NCBI RefSeq assembly: GCF_918697865.1
Contig: NZ_CAKKMV010000004.1
Coordinates: forward strand, 124,001 to 188,000
Source: Massilia sp. Bi118
GTDB taxonomy: Bacteria > Pseudomonadota > Gammaproteobacteria > Burkholderiales > Burkholderiaceae_D
Reading direction: 5' to 3'
Length of the DNA stretch: 64,000 nt
Under the pieces are notes generated by a model. That model was not told the DNA's origin. It was given only the letters and a program-made list of their open reading frames with translations, and did not search any database. Shown here piece after piece: positions 38,340 through 47,014 of this stretch; positions within the stretch are counted from its first letter, which is position 1; each line of letters starts with the position of its first letter. A program made the translations under genes and the position numbers.

Positions 38340-38722
38340 CGGGTCCACAAGTTGCGCATGCAGGACACGGCGCCCCAGGACGCGCCCATGATGATCCATA
38401 CCGTAAACATGGACAGGCGCGGAAAGCCGGCGGTCTCGAGGAAGCCATAGGTGAAAGTGACGCCGCCGGTGATGGCGAACGCGAGCGCGAGCGATTCGAG
38501 CAGGCGCTGGCGCTGGTATTCGTCGATGCGGGCGACATGGCGGGCAATGGCGCGGATCATCAGGCCGAAGCCGATCATCGGGATTACCATGACCACGGTG
38601 CGCAGCACGCCTTCGTCCATCCGGCGTCCGGCATAAATCGAGCCGAACAGCAGGACCACATACACTGCGACCGCAGTCCACAGCTCTGTCTTGTAGGCGC
38701 GGGCGACTTGTTTCTCGTGCAT
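38336..38722 (-). CDS. small four-helix membrane protein of the HTH operon
   Basis: 128 residues with four hydrophobic stretches (about 14-31, 40-57, 78-97, 103-121). No enzymatic motif is visible; function unknown. Proteins of this size and topology commonly sit beside small XRE regulators. First gene of the operon, with a strong GGGAGG site 7 bases before the ATG at 38722. Confidence 0.75.
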   Translation of the reverse strand: MHEKQVARAYKTELWTAVAVYVVLLFGSIYAGRRMDEGVLRTVVMVIPMIGFGLMIRAIARHVARIDEYQRQRLLESLALAFAITGGVTFTYGFLETAGFPRLSMFTVWIIMGASWGAVSCMRNLWTR

Positions 38723-38738
38723 TTGGACACCTCCCTTA

Positions 38739-38756
38739 TGTAAAGTCTGCTTAACA
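38739..38756. promoter_or_regulatory. operator copy 1 (TGTnAAG-n4-CTTnACA)
   Basis: TGTAAAGTCTGCTTAACA, an imperfect 18-base palindrome directly abutting copy 2. It ends 16 bases before the start of the membrane-protein gene. Confidence 0.7.
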
Positions 38757-38774
38757 TGTAAAGCATGCTTGACA
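38757..38774. promoter_or_regulatory. operator copy 2
   Basis: TGTAAAGCATGCTTGACA, nearly perfect palindrome, head to tail with copy 1 with no gap between them. Confidence 0.72.
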
Positions 38775-38790
38775 TCCTAGTTCGCGATGT

Positions 38791-38820
38791 TTGACGTGTC
38801 AAGTCCCCTTTACACATATT
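38791..38820 (+). promoter_or_regulatory. promoter of the flavoprotein gene with operator copy 3 in its spacer
   Basis: -35 TTGACG (38791-38796) and -10 CATATT (38815-38820). The 18 bases between them (38797-38814, TGTCAAGTCCCCTTTACA) are a third copy of the palindrome, so bound regulator would block RNA polymerase. Confidence 0.6.
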
Positions 38821-38853
38821 TTTGAGCACCCACATCGACTACAATGCCGCCCC

Positions 38854-40110
38854 ATGAGCTCCCACCCTGAATCGCGACTTTCCGGTCGCCGCGCCATCGT
38901 CGTCGGCGGCGGCCCCGCTGGCCTGATGGCGGCCGAAGTGCTGTCCGCAGGCGGCGTGCAGGTCGACCTGTACGACGCCATGCCTTCCGTAGGGCGCAAG
39001 TTCCTTTTGGCCGGCAAGGGCGGCATGAACATCACGCATTCGGAAGAGCTGGACGCCTTCGCCGGCCGCTACGGCAAGCGCCGCGCCGAGGTCGAAGCCT
39101 GGCTGGCCGGCTTCACGCCGCAGCAGGTGCGCGAGTGGATCCACGGCCTTGGCGTCGATACCTTCGTCGGCAGCTCGGGCCGCGTGTTCCCGACCGACAT
39201 GAAGGCGGCGCCGCTGCTGCGCGCCTGGCTGCACCGCCTGCGGGAAAGCGGCGTGCGTTTCCACATGCGGCACCGCTGGCTGGGCTGGCGCGACGGCGAA
39301 CTCCTGTTTTCGACGCCGGAGGGAGAGCGGCAGGAAGCGGCGGACGCCGTGGTGCTGGCGCTGGGCGGCGCGAGCTGGGCGCGCCTCGGTTCCGATGGCG
39401 CCTGGGTGCCGCTGTTGAAGGAAAGAGGCGTGGAGGTGGCGCCGCTGCTGCCCATGAACTGCGGCTTCGACGCCGCCTGGAGCGAGCATTTCAGCAGCCG
39501 CCACGCCGGCGCGCCGCTCACGACCGTCGGCCTGGCGGTCGAGGATATCGATGGCCAGCGGGTGTACCGCAAAGGCCAGTTCGTGGTCACCGCGACCGGC
39601 ATCGAGGGCAGCCTGGTGTACGCGCTGTCCGCCCGGATCCGCGACCGCATCCTGCACGACGGCGAAGCCACGGTCTGGATCGACCTGCTGCCGGACCACG
39701 ATGCCCGGCGCGTGCTCGACGAGGTCCTGCGCCCGCGCGGCGCGCGTTCGATGTCCAGCCACCTGCAAAGCCGGCTCGGGATCAAGGGCGTGAAGTCGGG
39801 CCTGCTGCATGAGGCCCTGAGCAAGGAGGACTATGCGGACCCGGTCAAACTGGCGCATGCCATCAAGGCGCTGCCCGTGAGGCTGCTGCGTCCGCGCCCG
39901 ATCGATGAGGCGATCAGCAGCGGCGGCGGGGTGAAGTTCGCATCGCTTGACGGCAGCGCGGGCATGCTGCGCGCGCTACCCGGCGTGTTCGTGGCGGGCG
40001 AGATGGTGGACTGGGAAGCGCCGACCGGCGGCTACCTGCTCACGGCCTGCTTCGGCAGCGGGCGCGCCGCGGGGCAGGGCGCGCTTGCGTGGTTAGGTCA
40101 CGCCAGCTGA
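38854..40110 (+). CDS. FAD-dependent flavoprotein, BaiN/HI0933 (TIGR03862-like) family
   Basis: 418 residues. RRAIVVGGGPAGLMAAEVL binds the dinucleotide; SVGRKFLLAGKGGMNITHSE is the HI0933-family signature; ALGGASWARLGSDG and the late FVAGEMVDWEAPTGGYLLTACFGSG complete the FAD site. Probably a cytoplasmic flavin oxidoreductase of unknown substrate. The frame is open further upstream, but the 38854 ATG lies just after the predicted promoter and fits the family N-terminus. Its stop directly abuts the stop of the convergent head-GIN gene. Confidence 0.88.
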   Translation: MSSHPESRLSGRRAIVVGGGPAGLMAAEVLSAGGVQVDLYDAMPSVGRKFLLAGKGGMNITHSEELDAFAGRYGKRRAEVEAWLAGFTPQQVREWIHGLGVDTFVGSSGRVFPTDMKAAPLLRAWLHRLRESGVRFHMRHRWLGWRDGELLFSTPEGERQEAADAVVLALGGASWARLGSDGAWVPLLKERGVEVAPLLPMNCGFDAAWSEHFSSRHAGAPLTTVGLAVEDIDGQRVYRKGQFVVTATGIEGSLVYALSARIRDRILHDGEATVWIDLLPDHDARRVLDEVLRPRGARSMSSHLQSRLGIKGVKSGLLHEALSKEDYADPVKLAHAIKALPVRLLRPRPIDEAISSGGGVKFASLDGSAGMLRALPGVFVAGEMVDWEAPTGGYLLTACFGSGRAAGQGALAWLGHAS

Positions 40111-40920
40111 TCAATCCTGAAAGCTCACGCTTCCGGAACCGTTGCGGCTTACTGCACGGTTATCCGGGTTACCGTAGACCGTGACATTGCCGCTGCCCGT
40201 CATCTCGACCTGCACGCGCTTGCTGGCATACACGGCATTGCTGCCCGAGCCCTGGTGGTTCAGTTCGACCTGCTCGGCGCGCAGGTGGCGGGCGTCCAGT
40301 TCGCCCGAGCCGGCGATCTCGGCGTTCAGTTCGCGCGCGCCGCCGACCAGGGTCATGTGGCCGGCGCCCTGGACGTCGGCGCTCACGCGGTCGGCATTGC
40401 CGCCGGTGAGTTCGACCTCGCCGGTGCCGTGCAGGGCGGCCTCGATCTCGCGGTAGCGGCCGTGGAAGCGCAGGCCGGCGGAACCCTCGACGTTGACGTC
40501 GACGCTGTCGCCCGAGAAGCCGCTGACGCTGTGCTGGCCGCTGCCGCCGACGTGCAGGCGTTCCAGCCTGGGCAGCACCAGCGTGACTTCGATCGGCTGG
40601 CGGTGGCGCAGCAGGATGCCGCGCGGGCCGATGTGCAGGGTATTGCCCTCGACGGTGGTGTCGACGTTGGCCAGCAGGCGCTGCTCGCCGCGTACCTCGA
40701 GCGAGGCCGAGCTGCCCTGGCGCAGGGTCAGGTTGATCGGGCCGCTCAGCTCGACCTCGCTGACGCTGGCGCCGAGCGTGCGCTTTTCGGTGGCCAGCAG
40801 GCGGCTGCCCGGGCTGGCGGCGCCGCTGGTGTCCTGGGCCCGCAGCATGCTGTAGGAAGCGCCGATCAGCAGCAGCGCCAGCACCAGCAGGCCGAATCCG
40901 ACTTTGAACAGTCCGCGCAT
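40111..40920 (-). CDS. head-GIN domain protein (DUF2807), membrane-anchored
   Basis: 269 residues. An N-terminal hydrophobic anchor (about 5-25) followed by a right-handed beta-helix of short repeats (VHVGGSGQHSVSG-like, GTGEVELTGG, GAGHMTLVGG, GSGELDARHL, GSGNVTVYGN), typical of the putative auto-transporter-like head-GIN domain. Probably periplasmic; function unknown. It starts 7 bases after the DUF1700 gene, so the two are co-transcribed. Confidence 0.85.
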   Translation of the reverse strand: MRGLFKVGFGLLVLALLLIGASYSMLRAQDTSGAASPGSRLLATEKRTLGASVSEVELSGPINLTLRQGSSASLEVRGEQRLLANVDTTVEGNTLHIGPRGILLRHRQPIEVTLVLPRLERLHVGGSGQHSVSGFSGDSVDVNVEGSAGLRFHGRYREIEAALHGTGEVELTGGNADRVSADVQGAGHMTLVGGARELNAEIAGSGELDARHLRAEQVELNHQGSGSNAVYASKRVQVEMTGSGNVTVYGNPDNRAVSRNGSGSVSFQD

Positions 40921-40927
40921 GGGATCC

Positions 40928-41794
40928 TCAGTGTCCCTTCAGCAGGGAAAAATTCATCTGGATGTAGCGCTTGATGCCGAGCGCCGTGTAGCGCGTCACC
41001 ACCAGCGACAGCAGGAACATCGCGATACCGCCCAGCACCATGCCGAAGCCGACCAGGGTCTGCGTGGTGCGCGAATCGGCGTCCATGTCGGTCGTGACGT
41101 GCAGTGAGTTGCCGGCCACGACTTCGGCGCCGCGGCGCAGGCGCGAAGCCGGGCGCCCTTCGTCGCCGGTGTCCTCGGCGTCGCCTTCCTCGTGCACGTG
41201 GATGCCGGTGTCGTCGATCTGCACGCGGATCTGGCGGCGGGCAGAGGGATCGTCGGCGTCGATCTGCACGTAGCGGGTCGGCAGGTCGAGCAGCAGGTCG
41301 CTGTTGCCGGCCAGGCCGCTGGCGGTGATCGCAATGCCGCTCAGGTAGAAGGCCAGCGCCGCCGCGTAGAGCGCGAACAGCAGGGCCGAAAACACCATCG
41401 CCGGCACGATCATGAAGAGATTGAAGATGGTGAGGCCGGCGCCGGATACCAGCACCCGCAGCACGCGCGCCGGGTTGCGTTTTTCGGAGACGTTGAACTG
41501 CGGCGCCGCCACCTGCGGGCCGCCGGCGGTGGCGGTGGCCGCGGCGGTAGCCGTGTGGGCGCCGAAGCTGCCGCCCAGCTGGGCGCTGTAGCTGTTGGCG
41601 CGCAGGGTCATCGCGATCTTTTTCGGGTCGTCGAGTTCCTGCGCCACGTCCTGCTCGCTGCGGCCGGCGTTCAGGCCGTCGACGAAGCGCTGCTCGTAGT
41701 AGCCCAGGGTCCGCGCCTGCACATCGGGCGACAGGCCCAGCATGGCGCGCTTGAGCTGATCGAGGTATTCCAGCTTTCCCATCGGCTGCCCCAT
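40928..41794 (-). CDS. HAAS/DUF1700-domain membrane protein
   Basis: 288 residues. The N-terminal ~70 residues are a HAAS (DUF1700) domain (MGKLEYLDQLKRAMLGLS, YYEQRFVDGLNAGRSEQDVAQELDDPKKIA). Two or three membrane helices at about 110-160 and one near the C-terminus (about 245-270) flank an Asp/Glu-rich loop with IRVQIDDTGIHVHEEGDAEDT split by family spacing. HAAS proteins usually work with a PadR regulator; none is found here. The start at 41794 immediately follows the stop of the upstream small ORF; the Met four codons in is also possible. Confidence 0.85.
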   Translation of the reverse strand: MGQPMGKLEYLDQLKRAMLGLSPDVQARTLGYYEQRFVDGLNAGRSEQDVAQELDDPKKIAMTLRANSYSAQLGGSFGAHTATAAATATAGGPQVAAPQFNVSEKRNPARVLRVLVSGAGLTIFNLFMIVPAMVFSALLFALYAAALAFYLSGIAITASGLAGNSDLLLDLPTRYVQIDADDPSARRQIRVQIDDTGIHVHEEGDAEDTGDEGRPASRLRRGAEVVAGNSLHVTTDMDADSRTTQTLVGFGMVLGGIAMFLLSLVVTRYTALGIKRYIQMNFSLLKGH

Positions 41795-41932
41795 TCAGTG
41801 ACGCGCGAACATCAGCATGGTGTTGGCGGCCGGATCGCCGGAGGCGCCGAGGCCGGGATGCATCAGCACTGCCGTCGCGGCGGCCACGAAGGCGAGCAGG
41901 AGCAGGGTACGCAGGGCCAGGAGGCTGTTCAT
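41795..41932 (-). CDS. possible 45-residue single-helix membrane protein
   Basis: MNSLLALRTLLLLAFVAAAT then AVLMHPGLGASGDPA and a short tail ending FARH. One hydrophobic helix. Its stop TGA directly touches the ATG of the DUF1700 gene, an arrangement that suggests a translated leader or coupled small protein. No ribosome-binding site is clear and no homologue is recognised; it may also be chance. Confidence 0.45.
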   Translation of the reverse strand: MNSLLALRTLLLLAFVAAATAVLMHPGLGASGDPAANTMLMFARH

Positions 41933-42060
41933 TTGCAAATCCGATAACACTTGTTTCGATGATGCTACTGTACCCGTGCCGCCCGGGCGCCGCCACGCAT
42001 GTGCGACAAAATGCAAATTTCGCGGGGCAGGCTGCGCCTGGGGCCGACGGCCGAGGATCC

Positions 42061-43395
42061 TCATCGTGCGCCCAGGACAAGGCGGGCGGCTGCCGCGCCG
42101 CTGCGCACCGCCATCTCCAGGGTCGCCGGATAGTCGCCTGCGGTGTAGTCGCCGGCCAGGAACAGGCCGTCCAGGCCGGTGGTATTGCCGGGGCGGGCCA
42201 GCCCCGGGGTGCAGGCGAAGGTGGCGCGCTTTTCCGTCAATACGCGGCTCCAGCGCGGCTGGGCCAGTGCCGGCTGGCGGAACGCGGCCGCCAGCTGGGC
42301 GGCCACGCGCAGCGCCAGCTCGTCCTGCGCGAGATTTGCCGCATCGAGGGCGGCGCTGATGACGACCGCCAGCAGTCCGTCCTGCCCTGCATCGAGCTGG
42401 CCGCGGTCGAACACGAACTGGCCCCAGGCGCCGTGGGCCGGGTCGTCCAGCAGCGCGCAGAAGGGCAGCGGCAGGCGCAGGCCGGGCTCGTACTGCAGGT
42501 AGACCGTCGATATCGGCTCGTAGTCGAAGGCGTCCAGCTGCACGCTCAGCGCCTCGAGGCCGGCCAGCGGCCGGACCAGGGCGGCGCTCTGCCAGGCCGG
42601 CGTCGCCAGCACCACGGCATCGAAGCCTGTGGTGTCGAGGCAGGTGCCGACCTGCCAGCCGCCGTCCCGCGGCGCGATGCTGTCGACGCGCGCGCCGCAC
42701 GCTACCCGCCCGCCGCGCTCTTCGATGAAGCGCCGGGCCGCTTCCGGGAACAGGGCGTCCAGCAGCACGCGCGGCAGCAGCATGTCGGATGCCTTGCGGC
42801 TGGCGCCCAGGCTGTCGCGCAGCACTGCCAGGAATACGTTGGCGGAGGCGCGTTCGATCGGCGTGTTCAGGGCCGCCAGGCACAGCGGGCGCCACATCAG
42901 GCGGGTCAGGCGCGGGGTCTGGTCGAAGCGGGCCAGCAGTTCAGCCACGCTGCAATCCGTGTCGAGGCCCCACTTCATCCAGCGCGCGGAGGTAGAGAAG
43001 CGGGCCAGCGCCAGCTTGTCTTCGCGTTCGAGACCTGTGGCGCGCAGCAAGGCGACCAGCATGTGCAGGGGCGCCGGCAGGCGCGGGGCGACGAAGTCCA
43101 TCAACCCGCTGCCGGCTGGATAGCGCATCTGCAGGGGCAGGCGCAGCAGGGCGTCGCGCTCCGCCACGCCGACGCGGCGCAGCAGCGCCAGCGTTTCCGC
43201 GTAGGCGCCCAACATGATGTGCTGGCCGTTGTCGAGCAGGGCCTCTTTCGCCTGCACGGCGCGCGCGCGCCCACCCAGCATGCGCGCAGCTTCGAACAGG
43301 GTCACGCGTGCGCCCTTCGAGGCCAGCTCGACGCCGGCGGCGCAGCCCGCCCAGCCGCCGCCGATCACGGCCACTTTCACAGCCTGCTTAGCCAC
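42061..43395 (-). CDS. hpnE: hydroxysqualene dehydroxylase
   Basis: 444 residues, FAD-dependent amine-oxidase fold: VAVIGGGWAGCAAGVEL, MLGGRARAV and the closing GLFLAGDYTAGDYPATLEMAVRSG is cut here to its key part LAGDYTAGDYPATLE. It reduces hydroxysqualene to squalene, the third step of the HpnCDE route from farnesyl diphosphate. The start at 43395 overlaps the end of hpnD by 8 bases. No squalene-hopene cyclase (hpnF/shc) is in the window. Confidence 0.92.
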   Translation of the reverse strand: MAKQAVKVAVIGGGWAGCAAGVELASKGARVTLFEAARMLGGRARAVQAKEALLDNGQHIMLGAYAETLALLRRVGVAERDALLRLPLQMRYPAGSGLMDFVAPRLPAPLHMLVALLRATGLEREDKLALARFSTSARWMKWGLDTDCSVAELLARFDQTPRLTRLMWRPLCLAALNTPIERASANVFLAVLRDSLGASRKASDMLLPRVLLDALFPEAARRFIEERGGRVACGARVDSIAPRDGGWQVGTCLDTTGFDAVVLATPAWQSAALVRPLAGLEALSVQLDAFDYEPISTVYLQYEPGLRLPLPFCALLDDPAHGAWGQFVFDRGQLDAGQDGLLAVVISAALDAANLAQDELALRVAAQLAAAFRQPALAQPRWSRVLTEKRATFACTPGLARPGNTTGLDGLFLAGDYTAGDYPATLEMAVRSGAAAARLVLGAR

Positions 43396-44221
43396 GGATA
43401 TAGGTTTTCCACGCCAGCCACAGCTTGCGCAGCGGCGTGAGGGAGATGCGCTGGTTCAGGACCTTGAAGTCGTCGCGCTCGATCTCGTCGAGCACGGTGC
43501 GGTAGATCGCCGCCATCATCAGGCCGGGACGCTGGGCGCGCCGGTCTTCTTTCGGCAGCAGGGCAAAGGCTTCGTCATACATGGCGCGCGCGCGGTCGGC
43601 CTGGAATTTCATGAGCGCCTCGAACTTGTCGCTGTGGCGGAAATTCATGATGTCGCTTGCTGTCACGCCAAACTGCTGCAACTCGTTGACGGGCAGGTAG
43701 ATGCGGCCCTTGCGCGCATCGTCGCCGACGTCGCGGATGATGTTCGTCAGCTGGAACGCCAGCCCGAGCTTCTCGGCGTACTGCAGGGTCTGCGGATTGC
43801 TGGCGCCAAAGATGCTGGCCGAGAGGATGCCGACCACGCCGGCCACGTGCCAGCAGTATTTGCGCAGCCCGGCGTAATCGAGGTAGCGCGACTGGTCGAG
43901 GTCCATCTCCATGCCGTCGACGATGGCCTGCAGGTGCTGCTCCTGCAAGTTGTACGCCGACAGGTGCGGCTGCAGGGCCTGGGTGACGGGATGGGTCGGC
44001 GCGCCCTTGTACATGGCGGACAATTCGGTGCGCCACCAGGCCAGCTTGATGCGCGCCACCGACTGGTCGCTGGTCTCGTCGACGGTGTCGTCGACCTCGC
44101 GGCAGAAGGCATACAGCGCGGTGATCGCCCGGCGCCGTTCGGGCGGCAGGAACAGGAAGCTGTAATAGAAGCTGGAGCCGCTCTGGACGGTCTTTTGTTG
44201 GCAGTAGTCGTCGGGAGACAT
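43388..44221 (-). CDS. hpnD: presqualene diphosphate synthase
   Basis: 277 residues, trans-isoprenyl diphosphate synthase fold. It condenses two farnesyl diphosphates to presqualene diphosphate. Substrate-binding acidic motifs: REVDDTVDE (near 44) and NIIRDVGDDARKGRIYLP (near 160), plus YYSFLFLPPERR at the N-terminus, which is typical of HpnD. It is the upstream partner of hpnE with an 8-base overlap. The 62-base gap on its upstream side separates it from the 570-residue unknown. Confidence 0.93.
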   Translation of the reverse strand: MSPDDYCQQKTVQSGSSFYYSFLFLPPERRRAITALYAFCREVDDTVDETSDQSVARIKLAWWRTELSAMYKGAPTHPVTQALQPHLSAYNLQEQHLQAIVDGMEMDLDQSRYLDYAGLRKYCWHVAGVVGILSASIFGASNPQTLQYAEKLGLAFQLTNIIRDVGDDARKGRIYLPVNELQQFGVTASDIMNFRHSDKFEALMKFQADRARAMYDEAFALLPKEDRRAQRPGLMMAAIYRTVLDEIERDDFKVLNQRISLTPLRKLWLAWKTYIRG

Positions 44222-44283
44222 ATTAAAAAAGCAAGTTCGCGCGATGCAAGTCCGCTATCTTAGCCGATGCGGCCCGGGTTGGC

Positions 44284-45996
44284 CTAACCGCGCAGGTAAT
44301 TCGCGGCGCTCCTCAGGCTGGCCAGCCCGATCACGCTGAACAGCAGGACGCCGAAGCAGGCCATGTAGAACAGGCCGTCATGCGGCATCTCGCCGATGTG
44401 CCGGCCCGCGCCCCAGACCGCCCAGGCGCACAGGCCGAAAATGCCGGCATCCTTCAGGCAGCCGCCGAAGCTGCCCTTGTTCCTGGCTGGCTTGCGCCGT
44501 CTTGCTTCCTTGCGCGCAGGGGCTGCGGAGGCGGCCTGGGTGGCGGGCGGCGGGCTCGCCCTGGACAGCCCCGGCGCCGGATCGGCGCTGCCCAGCGGGC
44601 GGCCGTCGCGCGCCGCGCCGCGCAGCGCCAGCGCGCGCCGGCCCATCTGCCAGGCGCGCTCCCATTCCGCTTCGCCGATGTCGCGCTTGCGCCCGGCCAG
44701 GCCGGCCTGGTCTTCGGTCAGCAGGTCGGCGATCAGCGGCCAGACATTGCCCCATCGGCCGCAATCTTCCGGGCCCGGCTCCAGGTCCGGCGCGATGCCT
44801 TCGTCGCGGCCGAAATACGCGTTCACGGCGAGCAGCCTCGCGCCGTCCTGCCAGCCATGCGCCTGGGCCAGCGCCGGGTCGAACTTCAGCAGCACCGCGC
44901 AATCGAGTTCGTCGGTGTAGGAAGCGACGATGCCCCTGGCGGCATCGAGGACCACCGCGGCCCGGCTGTCGCCGCGCGCCAGCGTCTTGCGGATGCGCTC
45001 CTTCCAGCTGTCGCGCGCTGCCTGGCCGGATGCCGGCGTGAGGTCGAACAGCTGGGGCTGGAGCCGGCGCAGGCGCTCTTCCGACAGCGCCAGCATGGCC
45101 GGATTCCCGGCAAGCGCCTGCTGGAGCGGCTGCACCAACTGTGCGGAGGGCCGGATCGGCATGCCGGGCGGGGGCGCGCGGCGCAGCAGGTGGGCGCCTT
45201 CCACCACGCTCAGCTTGCCCGAGGCGTCGATCGTGAAGATCAGGCCGGACAGGGCGCCGGCGCCGGACTCGGCCCAGGTCTCGCCGGCGATGTCCGACAT
45301 CATGGTGAAGGCCAGTTCGTCGCCGGCGCTGCAGTAAAGGCAGGTCTGCGCGTTCGGCACCGCGATCTGCAATGGACCATCGAGCGATTCCGCGACCGTT
45401 TTCCAGATCGGCCACAGCAGGAGGCAGGCGGCTTCGTGGCTTTCGCCGGCTTCGATGTAATGGAAATAGCGCGCGCCGACGCTGCCGTCGCCGCGCTCGT
45501 TCACCATCTGCTGGAAGCGCAGGCGCGGTTGCAGGCGCGTGTAGAGGTTCCAGAGCGCGATCTCGTACAGCCTTTCCACGCTCATCATCGATGCCTCGAG
45601 CCTGGCGCGGCTGACGATGGCTTTGTCCGGCCCGGTCTGGAAAATGATGTCGAGGTCGCCTGCGAAAGGCTGGACGACGGCGGGATCGGTCACGGGCTGG
45701 TGCGGCGCCGCGCGCCGCAGCACCGGCAGCACCGACATCAGTTGCTCCTGGTCGAGCGGGGCCGCGGACTCCGGCTCGGCCGCGCACACGCAGCCACAGC
45801 GCTCCAGCGCCTGCGCATACTTGCGCGCCTCGTCCTCGCGCAAGCCTTTCTTGACCGTGACCGGCTTGTCGGCCAGCACTGGCGTAATGCGTTCCTTGTC
45901 GCACTTGAACAGGGCGGCCAGCTGGGTCTCGGCCAGCTCGGCGGGGTAGCCGGGCTGGAGTCCCCGGCTTACGACGCGAAAAGTGGTGGATGTCAT
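44284..45996 (-). CDS. unknown protein inserted between hpnC and hpnD
   Basis: 570 residues, not recognised as a named family. Residues 1-75 (FRVVSRGLQPGYPAELAETQ, LFKCDKERITPVLADKPVTV, KKGLREDEARKYAQAL) look like a small ferredoxin-like domain found at the N-terminus of assorted proteobacterial membrane proteins. The middle (about 125-430) weakly recalls DUF1444 proteins (LQIAVPNAQTCLYCSAGDEL). Then an Ala/Pro/Arg/Lys-rich linker (about 465-510) and two C-terminal membrane helices (about 517-533, 542-560). It is probably tethered to the inner membrane by its C-terminus with the bulk in the cytoplasm. Codon use matches its neighbours. Confidence 0.7.
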   Translation of the reverse strand: MTSTTFRVVSRGLQPGYPAELAETQLAALFKCDKERITPVLADKPVTVKKGLREDEARKYAQALERCGCVCAAEPESAAPLDQEQLMSVLPVLRRAAPHQPVTDPAVVQPFAGDLDIIFQTGPDKAIVSRARLEASMMSVERLYEIALWNLYTRLQPRLRFQQMVNERGDGSVGARYFHYIEAGESHEAACLLLWPIWKTVAESLDGPLQIAVPNAQTCLYCSAGDELAFTMMSDIAGETWAESGAGALSGLIFTIDASGKLSVVEGAHLLRRAPPPGMPIRPSAQLVQPLQQALAGNPAMLALSEERLRRLQPQLFDLTPASGQAARDSWKERIRKTLARGDSRAAVVLDAARGIVASYTDELDCAVLLKFDPALAQAHGWQDGARLLAVNAYFGRDEGIAPDLEPGPEDCGRWGNVWPLIADLLTEDQAGLAGRKRDIGEAEWERAWQMGRRALALRGAARDGRPLGSADPAPGLSRASPPPATQAASAAPARKEARRRKPARNKGSFGGCLKDAGIFGLCAWAVWGAGRHIGEMPHDGLFYMACFGVLLFSVIGLASLRSAANYLRG

Positions 45997-46090
45997 CGGT
46001 ATTGCCTTGCCTGCACGCGGCGGTGTCGAATGTGTTTCTATTCTGACACATATTTAATTGCTATTGTGCAAGAAAATGAGGGCGCCGCCC

Positions 46091-46900
46091 CTACATCCGC
46101 AGGCCGCGCCATAGCAATACCAGCCAGTCCAGGCGCTTGAGCTGGGGCCGGCGCCGGAACACGTCGTAGTCGGCGCGTTCGATCGCTTCCAGGATCCGCA
46201 GGCCGCCCTGGACGACCAGGCGCAGCTCCCAGCCGATGCGTCCCGGCAGGCGGACGGCCAGCGGCGCGCCTTCCAGCATCAGGCCGCGCGCCCGTTCGAC
46301 TTCGAAGCGCATCAGCGCGCGCCAGGCCGGCGTGGCGCGGGCCTGGAAGATGTCGTCCTCGCCGACGCCGAAGCGCGCCAGGTCTTCCTGCGGCAGGTAG
46401 ATGCGGCCCTTGCCGATGTCGATGCCGACGTCCTGCCAAAAGTTAATCAGCTGAAGCGCCGAGCAGACGGCGTCGGATTCGCGCAGGCTGGCCGCGTCGG
46501 CCCTGCCGTAGAGGCCCAGCATCAGGCGCCCGACCGGGTTGGCGGAGCGGCGGCAGTAATCCAGCAGCGATGAAAAATCGGTGTAGCGGGTGGTAACCAC
46601 GTCCTGCCGGAAGGCGCTCAGCAGGTCGCGCAGCGGCTGGGTGGGCAGCGCATGGCGGCGCAGGGCTTCGGCCAGGCGTGCGAACATGGGCTCCCGCGGC
46701 GTATCGCCGGCGTCGATGGCGTCCAGCGCGGCGTCATAGGCGTCAAGCTGGGCGAAGCGCTCGGCGGGCAGGGCATCGCCCTCGTCGGCGATGTCGTCGG
46801 CGCTGCGGGCGAAGGCATAGATCGCCTCGACGGCCGGCGCCAGGCGGCGCGGCAGCAGGATCGAAGCGACGGGGAAGTTCTCGTAGTGGTCGACGGACAT
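46091..46900 (-). CDS. hpnC: hydroxysqualene synthase
   Basis: 269 residues, same fold as HpnD. It converts presqualene diphosphate to hydroxysqualene. YENFPVASILLPRRL at the N-terminus, RSADDIADEGD (near 32) and NFWQDVGIDIGKGRIYLP (near 153) are the diagnostic motifs. It leads the hpn region on the minus strand but is separated from hpnDE by the 570-residue gene. Its start is divergent from the RND adaptor gene with a 114-base gap. Confidence 0.92.
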   Translation of the reverse strand: MSVDHYENFPVASILLPRRLAPAVEAIYAFARSADDIADEGDALPAERFAQLDAYDAALDAIDAGDTPREPMFARLAEALRRHALPTQPLRDLLSAFRQDVVTTRYTDFSSLLDYCRRSANPVGRLMLGLYGRADAASLRESDAVCSALQLINFWQDVGIDIGKGRIYLPQEDLARFGVGEDDIFQARATPAWRALMRFEVERARGLMLEGAPLAVRLPGRIGWELRLVVQGGLRILEAIERADYDVFRRRPQLKRLDWLVLLWRGLRM

Positions 46901-47014
46901 GGAAAACTGACTCTAACGTCATTTACTGGCTGTGTTTGCATGATTATAATTGCTGGGCTTTCGTAAAAGAACATCGCCGCCGCCGCCGCGGCCTCCCTCC
47001 AAGAGGACAACACC

